Shown in pieces: positions 24,371 to 35,776 of a stretch of 64,000 bases of DNA. The position numbers and the translations under genes were made by a program. The notes below the pieces were generated by a model. The model was not told where the DNA came from, ran no database searches, and saw nothing but the letters and a program-made list of their open reading frames with translations. The stretch is from Astrothelium macrocarpum (lineage: Eukaryota > Ascomycota > Dothideomycetes > Trypetheliales > Trypetheliaceae): the NCBI GenBank assembly GCA_021030915.1, contig JAGEMR010000125.1, forward strand, positions 21,595 to 85,594, read 5' to 3'. How positions within the stretch are numbered: position 1 is the stretch's first letter; every line of letters begins with the position of its first letter.

Positions 24371-24934
24371 AAATGATGTCAGATTATGCTGCCTAATTGA
24401 CACCCTTAGTGCGCACGGACAATGGAAAAGAGACGTTTTGTGTGTAAATGCGCACATCACGTACTGGCGCACGTATTACCACCCAGGCGCGTCCAGTGGA
24501 TAGACTGGCGCTAAGTGGAGTCCTTGAAGTTACAACGGCTTGTCCCTGATGAGTGGTCTAAAGGAATGCCCTGGGTGAACTATACATACAGTTTTCCGCT
24601 ACATTGATCGGCCCAATCCGGATCTTACGAGTATCTGTCACTTCTAGAGATTGGGGAAATATGTTAATGTGTCGTAGTAATGCTGGCTCAAACTTTTACA
24701 AGAAATCTTCACTCAATCCCGATCCGATAAGTTCTCTCTCCTGCTAGTCTAGGATCTTATCAATGGTATTAAACTAATGATTTACATTTTTTAAAAATTA
24801 AGGCTGTAGACAGCCTTCTGACAAGCAGTTCCCAGAAACCCCCATCGCCGTAAGGTATACCTTCGAAATCATGATTGCTTAAAACATTGTCAGACTTGTT
24901 TCTGGCCCTGGGTTTCCTAGATTATGAACCAGTC
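24371..24934. other. Intergenic, no gene seen
   Basis: About 560 bp of non-coding sequence between the transporter remnant and the thioesterase 3' end; nothing recognised. Confidence 0.4.
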
Positions 24935-26069
24935 TTAGAGCCTTTGCTTATTTGCCATGGCCCGCGGTAGCTCGATGATTGGACAGAGCCGAGTGCTCAG
25001 CGCAACCAGATCCATACCCTCATCAAAAATGGCAATCTCCATATTCATCCGTCCATCCTTAATATGTTTCGCCCGCGCCCGCATGAACAGCCACCTCACT
25101 CCTCCAACTGGTAGGCCTTTCTTTATCTCGATCGTTGTCGCCAGGGATGTAATCATCGCCGGCGCCTCGTAAGAACCGGAAGCCGCATCGGGCGTGCGCT
25201 GAATGCCAGCCTCCCGCTCTCGCTTCTGCTCCAGTGCAGCTGCTATAGTCTTGGCTTGCCCGCCAGTCGAGACGTCTGGGTAAAAGTTGTCCAATATGGG
25301 AAAGGAAAGATCTGCGACGAAGCTAATCATTTCGTTCGTGAACACCGTGTTGGGATCTGATGGAGTTACCCATTGGTCCCGGATACTCGGCTCTTGAAGC
25401 TTGTAGGGCACGTAGAACTTCAGGTACGACTGGACGCGCCTGAAACTTGCTGGATGGTAAGGCGTCTGGTAGGATATCCAATTTGGATCTTTGTCGTCTG
25501 CAAGAGCCATGAGTGAGGAGGCAGGTGGTTCTGGGTCCAGACGCCAGTTAGTCTCAAAGGAATATCCCTGGCTGGTCGCTATGTTGGCCAGGCTACCATC
25601 GACGCATCAGAACGGAACGTTTGCTTGTTGTTATTCACAAATGCTTACTTTAGAAAGCCCATCATACAGTCTTTGTTGTTTTGGCTAACAGTTGCAATCA
25701 CAGTTGATGAGGCTTTGCCAAGATGCACGTCTTGTATGACGACTGTTGCCTTGGACGGGAACAGCAGCCGGAAGAATTGCCACTGCACACTGATCACGTC
25801 AGGCTGATTGTAAGTAGCATGTAGCTTCAAGGAGCGCTCTTCGGCGGCTCGATGAACGATGGCCATGACCAAACCTCCGAAAATTTACTGGTCACAAATG
25901 GTTGAGCACGTCGATCAACTGTAATGGTACCACACTTACTGAGTCCAAAGCAAAATGAGTTTGGCAAACTGAACGAGAATTTGCTATTTCCCTCATCTTC
26001 GAGCACTAAGGCTTGATGGATGGGTACAGGAGTCATAGACTGTTCCATACTGGAGAATTTAAGATCCAA
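24935..26069 (-). CDS. Hot-dog acyl-CoA thioesterase-like protein (copy A)
   Basis: Fungal thioesterase-like superfamily protein (double hot-dog, TesB-like), expected to hydrolyse an acyl-CoA or acyl-carrier thioester. Exons 26069-25940, 25874-25649, 25592-24935; 337 residues. The N-terminal hot-dog has MAIVHRAAEERSLKLHATY and an ATVSQNNK strand; the C-terminal one has IKKGLPVGGVRWLFMRARAK and GRMNMEIAIFDEGMDLVALS. All three exons are needed for the two-domain fold. Start at 26069; a second ATG at 26048 is possible. It is a paralogue of the gene at 35777-36840: both share the GGVRWLF / EGVQWIF and GRMNMEI / GRLDLDV blocks. Catalytic residues in this family are not well defined, so activity is inferred. 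Confidence 0.8.
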
Positions 26070-26199
26070 GTGTTTGTCACTGAGTCGCGTTGCGGCGTGG
26101 ATTTGCGTTTAAATGGGGACCCAAGCCGACCTTCATAAGAAGCCTTGACTACTACGCTAGAGAGAAACGCTTCTCCGTCTGTGACCCAGCCACACCCGT

Positions 26200-26460
26200 A
26201 GGTGAAAGAAGAAATGTCATACCAGGATCACACTCGGGGGTGTCACAAGAAATGTCATGCCAAGGTCACTCGATTTACTTTAGATAAGCAGCCTCGGCCA
26301 ATCGTGAGAGGGCTTTTCCATATAAATTCCATAACTGGCTGAGACTGCTTACCTAAATTAATAGAGTGACTCTGGTATGATATTTCTTGTGACACTTCCT
26401 GGTGGTGAATTTATTCAGCTGAGTTAAGCAGCCCGAGCCAATCACCACAACCATAGGATT
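26200..26460. mobile_element. Second MITE-like family, core element 26236-26400
   Basis: Imperfect inverted repeats of about 65 bp face each other at 26240-26305 and 26330-26395. Both arms begin GTGTCACAAGAAAT, continue with TCA-(C/T)-CCA and GTCACTC and include (A/G)TAAGCAG. The core is about 165 bp. A further partial arm lies just left (26203-26230, AGAAGAAATGTCATACCAGG) and another just right (TTAAGCAGCCCGAGCCAAT at 26423-26441), so copies seem nested or tandem. The terminal sequence differs from family 1 although both contain AGAAATGTCA. Confidence 0.6.
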
Positions 26461-26811
26461 GGCTAAATGACCTGACCCGTAGTAGGCATTTCCAGTTTCG
26501 CCCATTGGTGGCCACTCCGTCACCATACAAGCTGAAGTTCCTAGTCACACTGGCCCATGCATTTTGGTGTAGTACGTTTCTGTGCATACTGAACCGAAAA
26601 AAACAACTGTGATGACAATTTAGAATTCTGTTTTGAGTCTTATTCATATGATATGGGATGGTCCAGGCTCTACCTAGTGAGCTGGTATGCGCTTTGCGTA
26701 GCGCCGTAAGCCTGGCTAGCCGGAGGTGACGACACAGAGATTCATCCTAGGTGCTAAAGTTCAATGAAATATAATGGGATTTGCCGGCCGTCGAATTGAA
26801 TAAAACGACAG

Positions 26812-27041
26812 CACCAGTGATGGCAATAAGAAATGTCACCCATGACCGCAATACATATCATTGCCGCAGGCTTCATAGGAAGAGTCCCATACTATTCCAA
26901 GCCACCAGAGCCTGTCAACAATTCAATAAGAAATATCCCCCAGGATTTACTAGATTATTATTGCTGAGGGCTTCCCTATTAGCAATGTGGTGATTGCATC
27001 TTTCGTGGTCGCGGCCGATAATTCCTGTTGCAACAACTGGT
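26812..27041. mobile_element. MITE family 1, copy E1
   Basis: 230-bp inverted-repeat element flanked by a 5-bp direct repeat GACAG (26807-26811 and 27042-27046). Left end reads CACCAGTGATGGCAATAAG and continues AAATGTCACCCATGACCGC; the right end complements it (ACCAGTTGTTGCAACAG). The interior (AAGAAATATC..., TTATTATTGCTGAGGGC) is also shared with copies E5 and E6. No coding capacity, so it must depend on an enzyme encoded elsewhere. Confidence 0.75.
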
Positions 27042-27396
27042 GACAGGGTGAGCTGGGGGAGGATTAGAACTAGCTGGCCCTGGCTGGCAGCGTCTTAGCC
27101 TCTTGAGATGAGGCATCATCCCTGAAGACCATCCTCCCTACGTAGGTTAATATCTGTTCCCCGGTTTCGTCACCTTTTTATTAAGCTCTATCACTACTCG
27201 AAACGTGATGGTACCTCAGCAATTGATAGATTTATCCCAATGCTCGAGGAAGCGCGTAAATCTTGACTCTATGAGGCTAGTGGTCCAGCCTTGCAAGGCT
27301 GAGCCGCACTCATCGACCACAATGACCGACCGTCTTTCCTTTGCTTCCTCATGAGGGCTGTGAGACGAGTAATTCTGCATCTTCGTTGTGGCCCGA

Positions 27397-30300
27397 ATGG
27401 AGAGAAAACACCGATTCCCCAAATTGTTGTCCAAGAAGTCGAGTGAGTCGGGTTCAAATGAGGCAGCAACTAAGGAAAAGACTACAGAGCCGCAAAAACT
27501 GGCGGTGTCATCTTCGCAAGCAAGCAGCCTTGTAGATCCGCCCCAGTCATCGACGAAAGAGATAGCATCGGCCTTGCCACTTGCTCAACCCTCCCATACC
27601 CCTTCCCTGCCTGACGATGTAAAGAATGGTACCTCCGAGCGTGACAAGACAAGGCCGGACCTGTGGACAAAGGCGTTTGAATCTATAGGGTTCAGCGACG
27701 ACCAAAAGCTGGCACTTGGGCTTCATCACAGTGCGGATAGCAATTGGCCTCGAGATTTTGTTGACGACATTGCCAAGCTTACAAAGGAAAGATGTGCAGA
27801 GTATCAAGCAAGTGGATGGCACATTAAGACGAGAAAAAAAGATATAGATGTTGGGAAAGAGTCGAAAAAGATACTCTGTTCCGTTCTCCGTTTCAAGGAT
27901 CTTATAGATGCCGGCTTGAAGTTTGACCCGACAGGGTACGGAGCGAGTGCGTGGGCGGTTCTTTCGTTTGGTCTACAGGTATACGCAGCTCTCGTTCAAG
28001 AATGGCTTTTTTAACTCGCAGTTATAGCTCGTACAAAATGATCAAAACCGGATGGATGCTATTTTCGAATCATCAGGATACTTGGCAGACGTGCTTGCTA
28101 GATATGCTAGTATTGAAAAACACTACGGGGACACGCAGGCGGGTGATAGCGAAGAACTTCAGAATAGAATCGTGAATGTCTATGCTGCAGTGCTGCAATA
28201 CTCAGCAGAGGTGAAAACTGCAGAGCGTAGTGGTCGAATAAGTACGAATCCGACCCAGTCGCAATCTACAGATACTAAAGGTCAACAGGACGGATTGTTG
28301 CCAGTTTTCGCTCGTTGACTGAAGAACCAATGCAAGTTTTGAAAGACAAAGTATCTGCCCAAGAGCGCTGCACCGACAAATGGCGAAGCTATGTCGAACA
28401 TCAATGTAAGCATATATCAGCCAATAGAAGATGACATTAACTTTGTCTTAGATCGTGTAATAGAGAGCAAGAAAATCGAGGCAAAAGCAGAAGAGACCCT
28501 GTCGTCTGTGACCAATATGGCTAAGGATTTGGACATTGTTCGAAGCATTATAATGTGTAAGTCTCGTCGCTGGCTGTCTCATAGCTGGGCTGACCTCTGG
28601 ATCTTGCGTTCTAGCTGAAGAAGAACAAAGCCTGCTTGTTTGGCTCTCGGATCTTCCCTTTTCGGATAAATGGAAGAGACTCCGTAAGGACATAAGATTA
28701 AACAATCCGCATTCAGGACAATGGTTACTAACATCTTCGGAATTTTCCGACTGGGAGTCTTTTCCTCAAGGGTTCTTGTGGCTGCATGGAAGGTGTAAAT
28801 CCAGATCCACTTTGAATGACTCCTGTACATTTTTGCTAAGTTTGTTTGTGTAGCGGGCTGCGGGAAGTCTTGTTTATGGTATGTCAACCAATGGGTGGCT
28901 GATCGATGAAACACTGAGATCTCGCCCATAGCTCGACGATCGTTGATCGCCTAGAAACCATATGTCGAGATGATAATCGCAAGACGTCGATACACTGGAG
29001 TTTTGAGTCCGATGATGCTGCAACTCAAGACGTTGAGAAATTATTACGTGCCCTTATACGGCAGCTTAGCGCAGAGATGAGTATTTTCCCAGAAGCCGTT
29101 ACTAAGCTTGCGTCTCATCACAGAAAACGTGGATCCGACCCAGACAGCGAAGAGCTGATGCTTGTTCTGCAAGAACTTTTGAAGACTTTGAAGAAAGACG
29201 TCTTTCTAGTTCTCGATGCCCTTGATGAATGTCATGAGGACGTGAAAGACCCCAGGAGGCAGGAGTTATTTGGACGAATTCGGCAGCTTGTCGAGGAAGG
29301 ACACGGTAATCTTCATTTGCTTATGACAAGTAGGAGAGAGGGGGATATTCTAGAAAGGTTTAACAGTTTAACACAGCCTCCTGACGAAATTAACGTGGAG
29401 GAAAAGATCCTTGTCGATGTTGATCTGTTTATTCACAACAAAATGGAGAATACCCTGGCTCTGAAAGAACTTGGCAAACAGATCCGGGCGGAAATTGAAG
29501 AAAAGATCAAGAACGATGAAGAAAAGTGGGTCTTGAGCATTGTTTCGAGGACCAAGTGCTAACGAAAGCAAAGACTATTCTTGTGGACAGCATCTCTACT
29601 AGAGGAAGTGAGCAAATGCAGAGGAGACGAGGATCGGATCCGTGACGTATTAATCAAGGTTCCAACAACAATGGAAGCTGGCTACGAGCAAGCGTTGAAG
29701 GGAATCTCCGAAAACGACCGAAGCTTCGCAAAGTCCATTTTTGGTCTGCTTTCCGTGCAAATGCGGCCGCTTGAGTTGGAAGGAGTCGCGGCATTCGCCA
29801 AACTCCCAAACGCGAACGATGTCTTGGAGATTTGTACCAGTAGCTTGCTCAGAGTTGATGAAAACCACCTTGTACGATTTGCTCATCCCTCTGTTCGACG
29901 ATATCTGCTCTCCGACAAATCTCAAAACTCAAATGAAGAAGTGTCTTTGTTTTCTATCTCCCCAGATGAGGCACACATTGAGATTGCGGAACGCTGCTTA
30001 GTCTTTCTGCTGGAGCGCGAACGGCCTATTTCGGACCGAACATTTCAGCAGTATGCCGCCAAGTACTGGTTTGAGCATGCTAAAGCCATAACGGACATCA
30101 CTGTCAACCAAAAAAGCCTCCATGATAAGATTCATGAACTGTTCAAGCCGGGTTCCTCAAAGATGTTTCTCGAATGGCTGCAGAATTTCAATCCTGATGA
30201 CCCGCAAACCACTCCACACACACTAGAAGATTGTGCTTCGTCGTTATATTATGCTATATTGCTTGGTTTTTCTGTAATTGCGCAAAAGCTGGTTAATGAA

Positions 30301-31818
30301 GGGGTGGATATGAGCAAGCCTGGCAGTAAGGGCACTGCTCTACAGTTAGCTACTTCTCTTGGAGACACTCGAACTGTCGAGCAACTCTTAACGAAAGGTA
30401 TGGATCCAAACGCAGACCCAGGAAAGCTAGGCTCTGCACTTTACATTGCTTCAGGCAATGGAAACGTGAAATTACTTCAAGCACTTCTCAAAGCCGGGAG
30501 TGACCCGAATTGGAATCATGGAAATTACGGCAACCCACTACAGTACGCATGTTGGTCTGGAAGCCTCGAGAATGTCCGCCAGCTACTCAGTGCTGAGGCT
30601 GATGTGAATCTGCAAGGAGGGCTGTTTGGAAATGCGCTCCAGGCCGCATCTGCTTTGGGTCATAAAGCTATTGTAGAACTACTACTGGAGCACGGGGCAA
30701 ACCCAAGCGTGCTTGGTGGGTTACTTGAAAGCAGTCTTCAAGCAGCTTTGTCCGGAGGACATGACAATATCGTGGAGCAATTAGCCACTAAAGTACCGAA
30801 GCACAGAGCTAACGCAGGAACATGCTGGAAAAATGCTTACATAAAGACATTTCCAGATGAATCTTCCGTTGACTATGGGTGCTTCTTTTCAATGTTTAAG
30901 CGCACTATGAATTATAAAGAGAGAGAAATTCCTGAAGACCTGATACCAAATCAGCAACTACTCGCAGTTGCAAATTTTTGGTGCCTTGACTTGGGTAGGA
31001 AAACAGGTCCTCATAAGAAGTCTCTTAAAAAGTTTAGCGAAGATCCTCAGATTAAGCTGCTCGCAGACTTGATAAGCAAGGACGATTCAACAAATGAGGG
31101 TTATTGGTGTAAGAAAATATTTTGGGCTGGATTCTCATTCGTATACGTAAGTATGCCGCACACTGCCAAGCGATCGTTTTTTATTCACCGAACTTAGGTC
31201 CGCCACATGATGGATAGGCCTACAGAAAAGTCTATAAACGCCTTGATGGCAGAGATGATCAATGCCGCGCGCTTTCCCAGCTACTACGAAAATATGGCAG
31301 TACAAGGAAGAAATTCAACTTATGACAACCTCGACCAATCAGCCGAGGAGTTGTGTTCCGCGCTGTTCGAAGTGGTTGTATCATACGCCCGCAAAATATC
31401 CGGAGGTCCATCCACAAGGTGGTTTTACGCATGGAGTGAGTCTCCTCGTCGAGAGAAAACTGAGGAATTCAGGGCCCTCGTGAGAGACAAGATGAAGAAA
31501 TGTGAAGAGCTATTGAACGTCACCATCCATAATGCGCAAATTAGTACATTAGACCAGCTCCAGTTGGGGCAATCACAGGCGATGATGGAGCTTCATTCTG
31601 CAGTTGTAGAACAAATATCGAGAAATCGCTCGGAACTTACGAGCCAGATCCAGAGCCTCGGGGAAAATATTGCGCAAGACATTAGAACGAATATTTCAAC
31701 TCACATTGAGGCGGAGATCTCGAAAGCTTTCCAGCAGCTGAAATTGGAAATCCCTGCAATGATCGAAAAGCAAATCGATGATCGCCTCCGTGTCTTGGAG
31801 TCGTCCGATGAACAGTGA
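27397..31818 (+). CDS. NACHT-ankyrin (NLR-like) STAND protein
   Basis: Nine exons: 27397-27978, 28028-28241, 28289-28405, 28452-28556, 28615-28794, 28854-28878, 28932-29525, 29574-31146, 31198-31818; 1,336 residues. Parts: Ser-rich tail (1-75); helical NACHT-associated N-terminal domain (about 80-330, DLWTKAFESIGFSD... LQNRIVNVYAAVLQY); NACHT NTPase with Walker A LHGRSGCGKS at 396-405, built by joining exons 5 and 6, and Walker B LVLDALDE at 500-507; winged-helix-like region with RFAHPSVRRYLL; about five or six ankyrin repeats (roughly 833-1011); a final helical domain of about 205 residues (from 1131). Family members act as ligand-gated switches in fungal non-self recognition and cell death. 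The start is the ATG at 27397. No lesion seen; ligand unknown. Confidence 0.88.
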
Positions 31819-31837
31819 TTCCATAGACTACGAGCGA

Positions 31838-31879
31838 GGAGGAAATTTCATGGAGGAAATTTCATGGAGGAAACTTCTT
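31838..31879 (+). repeat. Three 14-bp tandem repeats after the NACHT gene
   Basis: Unit GGAGGAAATTTCAT occurs twice exactly and a third time with changes (ending AAACTTCTT), starting 20 bp after the stop codon, so it would lie in the 3' UTR. Confidence 0.7.
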
Positions 31880-32147
31880 GGAGAAAAGTTTATAGAGCAA
31901 ATGCAAGTAGTCACAAATGTGCATCTGATTCAATGATTATCCTACTACGCCTACGTCAAGCACGGCAGAGGGTGTGGTCTATCTTCAAATTTTAATACAC
32001 TTCTTGTGGGATGAACTGGAAGAAATCACAAGCATCAGCAATGAGCCAAGGCGTCCAATCAGAGAGGAGGTGAAAGAGCATAGAGCCCTTCGACAGCCGA
32101 GAAGCGTGTTAGCTCTCTGGCTTATATAATAGCTCACCACAGAGGTA

Positions 32148-32390
32148 CCAGGGTTTGCAGTAGAAAATGTCACCCGCGATCGTCAGAGATGTAATTTGTC
32201 GCACACCTCATCGGATGGCCGTCGACAATAACAAGACAAAAAAACCTGGAACGTCATGTTTGAACGAATTGCTTATAGATCGCTTCTGTTTTCTGATCGT
32301 AAAATAAGCACAGGGTCCTCTCTACAACTCGTGCGGTGAATGATATCTCTTGCGGTTGCGGATGACATTTCTTATTGCAACCATCAGTGG
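32148..32390. mobile_element. MITE family 1, copy E2
   Basis: 243-bp element. Left end CCAGGGTTTGCAGTAG then AAAATGTCACCCGCGATCG; right end, read inverted, ACTGATGGTTGCAATAAG then AAATGTCATCCGC. Flanks AGGTA (32143-32147) and AGGCA (32391-32395) differ by one base and may be a mutated 5-bp target duplication. It lies 330 bp downstream of the NACHT gene, mirroring E1 on the other side. Confidence 0.7.
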
Positions 32391-33487
32391 AGGCACTGGC
32401 CCCTGCTCACTTTGCTCTACAGGGGCTGGTAGAGGTGACAACCTACCGCAGAGATTGTAACCTTTTGCAAGGAGTTGAAACCATTGCCCTGTACGGAGCA
32501 ATCTTTGACGATCCATTATCCCTCTGCACCCAGAGAAGAGACCTTGATTTCGTAGGGATCCTCTGATATCGTTGGGACACACTAGTCTCGATGTCGTGCA
32601 ACTTGGTTTTGTCTAGAACAAGGAGAATGCAGTTTCTAGCCCTAAGGTATGTAGCAGAGAGAACTTAGTTGAAACTCTTTAATTGTGGATTTGTTTTAGG
32701 ACACGCCAGCGTGTTTTGGAGATCATGAGCAACTGGAAGATGTAGGAAAGAGTCTTCGTCAACAGCAAGTGTCACGGGGTGGCTAAGGGATGCCATTATA
32801 CTCCACTCATGACGCATTTCTGTGTCTCAGTCGCGAAAACTTGTTCCAATCCAGAAAACCCGGTTCGTTTAAGAAACTTATCCCTCTGATCTTTACCAAT
32901 GACCTTGCTCGGCTGGCGGAGCTCTTAAAAGCCGAGCCATCATCCTGGATGGACCCGAAAATAAACCCGATCTCGATGTTGTTCAGGCTTGTCCTTTGGA
33001 CGAGAACAAGCTTACGACTGGGTTTGAGTGGACGCCGACCATTTGAAATCGTGATACCGAGGTCTTTAATAGAGTGCAAGACGTTCGCGGCAAACAATGA
33101 TATCTTATTCTCCTTGTTTATGCATTTCAGCTCTGACGGCCACGCTGCCAGGCCAAAATGGCAAGCAAATTCGTCAATCACCGGGGATCCGTCGCCTATC
33201 CGGCTTATTTGAGCATATAGACAAAGCTGGAAACGGAGAGCTGCATGTTCTAGTCCTATGCACCTACGGGGAACTTCAGCTCTGGAGAGCACCAATTTCT
33301 TTGCCGCCATGTTGCATGCTCTGAATTTAATTTGTGGTCAGATCCTCGACTTCGTTTTTTCAATTCAGAAGCACTTGCTGTCTCGTAATCCTACAATATT
33401 CGACAAGTCTACGGTCCCACGCTATCAGATTTCTCAAGGCGTTTGGCACTTTTCCAGAGCAACGAGCTTGCCGATGACCTCGTCGCA
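32391..33487. other. Region before the P450 gene, weak overlapping ORFs
   Basis: About 1.1 kb. Two opposite ORFs overlap: minus 33310-32807 (167 codons) and plus 32790-33212 (140 codons). Neither has a recognised domain, and overlap on both strands suggests chance or a decayed gene. The right part would be the P450 promoter. Confidence 0.35.
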
Positions 33488-35220
33488 ATGCTTACCTTAT
33501 CTCTTCAGAGTATCACTTTTACAAACTTTTCTGTTACCACGATCTTGCTCGGACTTCTACTGGTTTGCATCTGCAGCCCAACAGACAAATTGAAACTAAA
33601 TGAGACCAGCTGTTTGCAAACGCCATTTATAATTTGTTATGGCACCCGTTAGCCCATATTCCTGGGCCATTTCTCGCCCGAGCGACGGGGATTGTCTCAT
33701 GGTACCATGCGTATCGCGGCAGGCGCCACATTTGGCTGTGGCAGCAGTTCCAGATCTATGGCAGCAAGTTCCGGCCAGAACCCAACACAGTCCTGTTCTG
33801 TGATCCAGAAGCATATGCTGACATCTACGGCATGAAATCAAACGTACAGCGGAGCAAGTTTTACACTGCCATGAGACGAGACGAAAGCGATAATTCGACG
33901 CTGTTCACTGTCGATATTGCTGCGCATGCAAGGAGGCGCAAGTTGCTCAACACCGCCTTCACGGAGAAATCAGTACGCGCCGCATCGGGGTTCATTATCA
34001 AACACTTGGACCGGTGGCACGACCTCCTTGTCGATGAAGACTCTGTAGACTGGTCTGCTTCGGTCAATTTTGCAGATAAAGTGGACACGCTTATATTTGA
34101 TATTATGGGAGATTTATGCTTTGGGAGATCTTTTGACATAAAGGAGCCAGGTAAAAATCCCCTGAAAACCGTACCGCACAATATTGCAGAGTATATGCAA
34201 TTCAGCTATTCGGTAAGTCTTGAAATTTGCATTCATCGAGTGCATTGAGTATCACTAGCGAAGATGGCTGAAGGGCTACAGATTGGCCGCTCTCCTTTCC
34301 TCGATCTTGTCCTTTGGCTAAGGCCTCATGGTCTCAATAAACTTTTCGAGTTCATGACCCCTCCAGCTGTTCGACAGTATTATCAGTTCGTCCACGACAG
34401 CGTGACTGAACGCATTGTCTTGCATCAACGTCAGGCAATGAAAGCAGAGAGCGAAAGACGGCAAGACATGTTCTACTTTCTATGCGAGGCTCGAGATGCA
34501 GACACTGGCCTTCCCGCATATGATGAAGCTGATCTTCGAGCGGAAGCCAATTTGCTGATTGTTGCGGGTTCGGACACTACGTCTGTCAGCCTCTCAGGTA
34601 TATTTTTTAATCTGACTGGGGACACTCATCGATACCACAAGCTAGTAGACGAGATTCGGACCACTTTCGAGTCGGTAGACGACATCATTTATGGGTCTAA
34701 ACTCCAGTCATGCGAATATTTGAGAGCTTGCATCGATGAGGGCATGCGCATCAGCGCAGCAGGATCCAGCGAATTTCCTCGGGAAGTGCTTCCAGGGGGT
34801 CTCTGGGTAAAAGGGGAATACTTCCCTCCCGGCACCATAGTGGGCACAGCGGCTTGGGCTGACTCACGTAACCAGGAAATCTATCGTGATCCTGAGGTGT
34901 TCCGACCCGAACGTTGGATTGTGGACGAGGCTGCAGGGACCACCAAAGAGGAGGTTGCCCAGATGCGATCCAATTTCCATCCCTTCGCCTCTGGCCCTGG
35001 GAGTTGCATTGGGAAAAACTTGGCAATGACTGAGCTCTTACTGACAGTTGCACGGACTCTCCACCGATTTGACGTTAGAAGGACGCCTGGCTCAACGTTA
35101 GGGGGCGGTGCGCCTGAACTTGGATGGGGCGCTCGCGACCCACGGCAGTATCAGCTCAGGGACGCATACATATCACTTCGGAATGGTCCAGAGGTACAGT
35201 TCAAGAAGAGAGTTAGCTAG
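33488..35220 (+). CDS. Cytochrome P450 monooxygenase
   Basis: Haem-thiolate oxygenase anchored in the ER membrane. Exons 33488-33562, 33610-34212, 34264-35220; 544 residues. Splicing of exons 1 and 2 creates the N-terminal anchor (SVTTILLGLLL followed by LFANAIYNLLWHP) and the proline hinge HIPGPFLA. Oxygen-binding I-helix motif AGSDTT at 327-332, ExxR as EGMR at 385-388, PERW clan motif in FRPERW, and the haem loop FASGPGSCIG with ligand C474. The usual Arg two residues before Cys is Gly here. The layout resembles fungal CYP65/CYP58-like secondary-metabolism P450s, but the family cannot be fixed by eye. The next two genes downstream run on the same strand. Confidence 0.9.
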
Positions 35221-35776
35221 ATGACTTGGATATAGGGACAGATAAATAGTCTGTAGTAACGTAGATTAAGGTACCTAGTCATTCTCTTATCGATATCTGC
35301 CTTGGCGCGTGGCGTTCGCCCTATTTTAGTCACGCCTCGGGTCTAGCCGGCGACCCTATTAGGGGTGGCATCAAGAAATTTCACAGCTACCGCAATAGAA
35401 AAGTTGCTCCATTGGAAAAGTCATGTTCCATTCGTGGATGGTCGCTTACCAGAATGATGCTGTTGTTATCCCTGAAGATGTCCCTGACGAGTATTTGGTG
35501 AATTGTTTCTCCTACAGCTTGTGACATTTCTCAAGGCCTCATCGCTCCTGGACCCATTGCACACAACAGTTCTTGCTGATGGCGCCATGTCCGATCAGTG
35601 GTACCCAATACTATATGTTGCGCCATTGTCTTATTGTTTTGTCTCGCATGCACTCTAAATCTACATGGGGTCTGACAGCAATGGAAAGTCAGCGTACTTG
35701 ACGACTGAACATCTCTAGCGGAAGCTTAGCTCTAAAACCGCCTTCAGCTTTCCGCTTCCTCTTTCATACCGGAGCC
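35221..35776. other. Intergenic between P450 and thioesterase, possible old MITE
   Basis: 556 bp. Between about 35357 and 35550 there are inverted pieces resembling family 1 ends: TAGGGGTGGCATCAAGAAAT with TTTCACAGCTACCGC on the left, and GTGACATTTCTCAAGGCC on the right. The match is weak. The rest is likely promoter of the thioesterase gene. Confidence 0.35.

Noticed and set aside
32790..33310. Overlapping plus (140-codon) and minus (167-codon) ORFs
   Set aside because: Mutual overlap on opposite strands with no known motif in either; not enough to call a gene.
35357..35550. Seventh full copy of MITE family 1
   Set aside because: Only short words match and no target duplication was found; noted as a possible relic only.
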